From Maribacter sp. (GTDB lineage: Bacteria > Bacteroidota > Bacteroidia > Flavobacteriales > Flavobacteriaceae): a DNA stretch of 9,291 nucleotides. Under the pieces are notes generated by a model. The model made no database searches. It saw nothing but the letters and a program-made list of their open reading frames with translations, and was not told the DNA's origin. The translations under genes and the position numbers were made by a program. How positions within the stretch are numbered: position 1 is the stretch's first letter; each line of letters begins with the position of its first letter. The stretch lies in NCBI GenBank assembly GCA_018679695.1, contig JAHHKH010000259.1:1-9291 (forward strand). The letters run 5' to 3'. This document shows positions 8,801 through 9,291 of the stretch, one piece after another.

Positions 8801-9291
8801 TTTAATGAGCAGTTTATTGAACGAACCAACAAGCAATTGAATATAACGGCAACCGCGCAACCACTGAGGGATTTGACCATAGATCTCACGGCAGACAGGC
8901 AATATTCAAGCAGTTATCAAGAAAATTTTGAAGTAAACGACTTGGGTAACGGAGCGTATGAGTATATTAACCAATTAGGGAATGAATTTGGGAATTTTAG
9001 CATTTCCACTATGATGATCGGTACGGCATTCAAAAAAAGTGATGAATTTGGTTCGGAGATCTTTGAGACTTTCAAACAAAACAGGATTACCATTGCAAAC
9101 AGATTGGTGTCAGATCGTGGGGAATCCCCAGGTACCTTCGATGCGGATGGTTTTCCAGAACGTTATGGTAAAACACAACAGGATGTATTATTGCCAGCTT
9201 TTTTTGCCGCTTATACAGGACAGGACGTGAATCGTGTGAATCTTGATGCTTTTAGACAAATACCAATTCCGAACTGGAATATCAAATACAC
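2744..9291 (+). CDS. sprA: Cell surface protein SprA (Sov), giant outer-membrane translocon barrel of the type IX secretion system; 3' end outside the window
   Basis: SprA forms the outer-membrane pore of the T9SS. In Flavobacterium johnsoniae it is a single-chain 36-strand barrel with a lateral gate, working with PorV and a plug protein to export adhesins and enzymes; gliding depends on it. I translated the whole frame: 2,182 codons without a stop to the window end. Family members run to about 2,400 residues, so roughly 200 or more appear to be missing. Residues 1-31 are a Sec signal peptide. Family-like segments include FGVKTQLQFGKTKVTAVFSE (about 263-282), YLDDFEG (868-874), RRWIQYKIPL (1220-1229), GEVWFNELRL (1510-1519) and a VRKERG stretch near 1650. 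Beta-strand-like alternation with many Tyr, Phe, Asn and Asp residues continues throughout. The start is the TTG at 2744: an in-frame stop lies at 2726-2728, no ATG lies between, and the first in-frame ATG (3041, residue 100) would remove the signal peptide. The 5-base gap after ruvA suggests translational coupling. Confidence 0.96.
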   Translation, partial: MKKGAKQILKYSFKLIILFAFFFGTVEFSYAQDTEGEDDNEQVADSLKTGFSLGKLKFDNPESITSKYIYDPNLDRYIYSEKVGDFDIGYPIILTPEQYMELVRKEGMKDYFKEKLDAYSGKKEGSEEARKNLLPNFYINNNFFQSVFGGNTIEVIPQGSVAMDLGVIWQKNDNPSLSPRNRTNLSFDFDQRISLSMLGKIGERLQVTANYDTEATFDFQNIVKLDYTPTEDDILQKIEVGNVNMPLNSSLITGAQSLFGVKTQLQFGKTKVTAVFSEQRSQNNTVVAQGGGTINEFSITALDYDEDRHFFLAQYFRDNYDDALANYPYIQSQVQITRLEVWVTNRSQQTLNVRNVVAIQDLAESIEDKTRIGISNGDPAGFFNNPANVLPRNNANDFDPAQIGTGGVLTESIRDIATVEAGFNIPGYQVNQGFDYAILENARKLEISRDYEFNTQLGYISLNQRLSNDEVLAVAYQYTYNGEVYQVGEFANGGLDATTVSGGVTGVNPVINNNTLVLKLLKSNITNITDPIWDLMMKNIYATGAFRLSQEDFKLNILYSDPTPRNYITPVEEGPGSGWPDSPKPLQERILLDVFNLDRLNVYNDVQPGGDGFFDFIPGLTVDTQGGRIIFTKVEPFGEYMFELLGSGTYDVINDQGYNANQRKYVFRDMYTQTKAAALQDPVKNKFLLKGRYKSEGSSGIPIGAFNVPRGSVRVTAGGRTLQEGIDYTVNYQAGTVQILDPSLEASNTPINISVENNAVFGQQTRRFTGINVEHQVNKNFILGATLLNLNERPLTQKSNFGVEPVNNTIFGLNGNFSTEVPFLTRMVNKLPNIDTDVPSNLSVRGEVAWLKPNSPKNADFQGETTTYLDDFEGAQALIDIRSSLGWSLASTPLEFAPGGVLSGSAPEDPENLVNGYGRAKMAWYTIDPIFYTNQRPAGISDNDISTNATRRVFIDEVFPQVDIAQGQTTVQGTLDLAYYPNNKGPYNTNPDFATEAPQDKWAGIMRSLSSTDFEQSNVEFVQFWVLDPYLDGIATSPGELVFNLGNISEDVLKDGRKQYENGLPVDTEALIYEPSWGIVPATQALVYAFDANEANRVLQDVGFDGLNDAAEVAIYGPGEDPALDNYQYYLNREGSILERYFDFNNPDGNSPVEVTNTNRGSTTLPDVEDIDRDLTMNTVNSYYEYRIPIAPNTSINDKYVTDIKEGVTPDLPNGSQLNRRWIQYKIPLSDFTDAVGGITDFRSISFMRMYLTGFSSDVVLRFATMDLVRGDWRTYTKTLQDELIDNDPSDDGTVVDVNTVNIEENNTRTPIPYVLPPGVVREQLNNNNTIIRQNEQSLSFVVENLESQDSRGVFKSLNIDIRQYKKLKMFMHAEKIESSDYSDDANPLVGFLRLGTDLSQNYYQMELPLQLTSFGAASESEIWPDVNELEVLLSDLNKVKSQRIANRTNTPLNELQFFEVENGEVIPVPEFAPRTLGRLRIGIRGNPSLGSIRSMMVGIKNIDILPARGEVWFNELRLAGLDNNGGWAAVASVDANIADFANVTATGTQSTSGFGSIDQMPNERAREDAISYDLVTNVNVGQLLPKKWGIQIPFNYGISEQMITPEFDPVYDDLKLDDLIASAPTQEEAEQTLEQAEDYTKRTSINLIGVRKERGEDAEANFYDVENFTFNYSYNETDHRDFEIAELRDQNVNTGFVYNHNFKPVEVAPFAKKDSLFTGQYWQWLKDLNFNLLPTSVSVNSNINRQFNQQKFREVFEPGVESLDLPFLQQRNYLFNWQYAINYSLSKSLSLNLTASNNNIVRNYFTEEGNPDSEIDQSLGLWDGFWDLGEPNRHSQQMQLNYELPFNKIPALDFINAQYSYTSNFDWQRGGDALSEVASEVLGRPESINTVQNANTHNLTAALSMQKFYDLIGLKKRDGKGATSKAPIRRDKAGNVASDQNPPKQKTSALFNTAVDVLTMVKRLNINYNESNGKVLPGYTQSIGFIGTTRPTLGFVFGSQADVRFEAARNGWLTTFPDFNEQFIERTNKQLNITATAQPLRDLTIDLTADRQYSSSYQENFEVNDLGNGAYEYINQLGNEFGNFSISTMMIGTAFKKSDEFGSEIFETFKQNRITIANRLVSDRGESPGTFDADGFPERYGKTQQDVLLPAFFAAYTGQDVNRVNLDAFRQIPIPNWNIKY
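8489..8584 (+). other. Basic low-complexity segment within SprA
   Basis: SprA residues 1916-1947 contain 7 Lys and 3 Arg against 3 Asp in 32 residues, together with Gly, Ala, Ser and Pro. The flanking sequence looks like barrel strands: QKFYDLIG before it and LFNTAVDVLTMVKRLNINYN after it. The composition suggests a flexible loop between barrel strands. From memory, related SprA proteins also carry a Lys-rich stretch here that varies in length and order; its role is unknown to me. A periplasmic-side location is inference from the usual short periplasmic turns and charge bias, not shown by the sequence. Confidence 0.55.

Noticed and set aside
2744..9291. Possible frameshift or in-frame stop in sprA
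   Set aside because: Codon-by-codon translation shows one open frame with SprA-like sequence from the signal peptide to the window edge.

Overview
The window looks like a core-genome segment from a member of the Bacteroidota, most likely the family Flavobacteriaceae. The reasons are a near-complete SprA, the giant outer-membrane protein of the type IX secretion system (T9SS), moderately AT-rich DNA, and starts without a clear Shine-Dalgarno sequence. The genus cannot be fixed from the sequence alone. All genes are on the + strand and the DNA is almost entirely coding.

Layout. Positions 1-2061 hold the 3' nine-tenths of a MaeB-type malic enzyme, with a malic enzyme domain followed by a phosphotransacetylase-like domain. 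A 95-bp spacer (2062-2156) contains only weak hairpins built from a small inverted repeat. Positions 2157-2738 are ruvA, the Holliday-junction-binding subunit of RuvAB. Five bases after the ruvA stop, at a TTG start (2744), a reading frame begins that stays open to the window end (9291). It encodes SprA (Sov in Porphyromonas): 2,182 codons are visible, starting with a clear signal peptide, and the last part lies beyond the window. No stretch longer than 300 bases lacks a gene.

How the genes relate. The three products have unconnected jobs: C4/pyruvate metabolism with NAD(P)H supply, DNA recombination and repair, and protein export across the outer membrane together with gliding. The near-contact between ruvA and sprA strongly suggests one transcript. 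Whether maeB belongs to it is open, because the spacer shows neither a convincing terminator nor a convincing promoter. I see no mobile element, CRISPR array, tRNA/rRNA gene or defence island, and no sign of a new multi-gene system. The points most worth a look are the TTG start of sprA, the ruvA-sprA coupling, a basic low-complexity segment in SprA, and the inverted repeat behind maeB.
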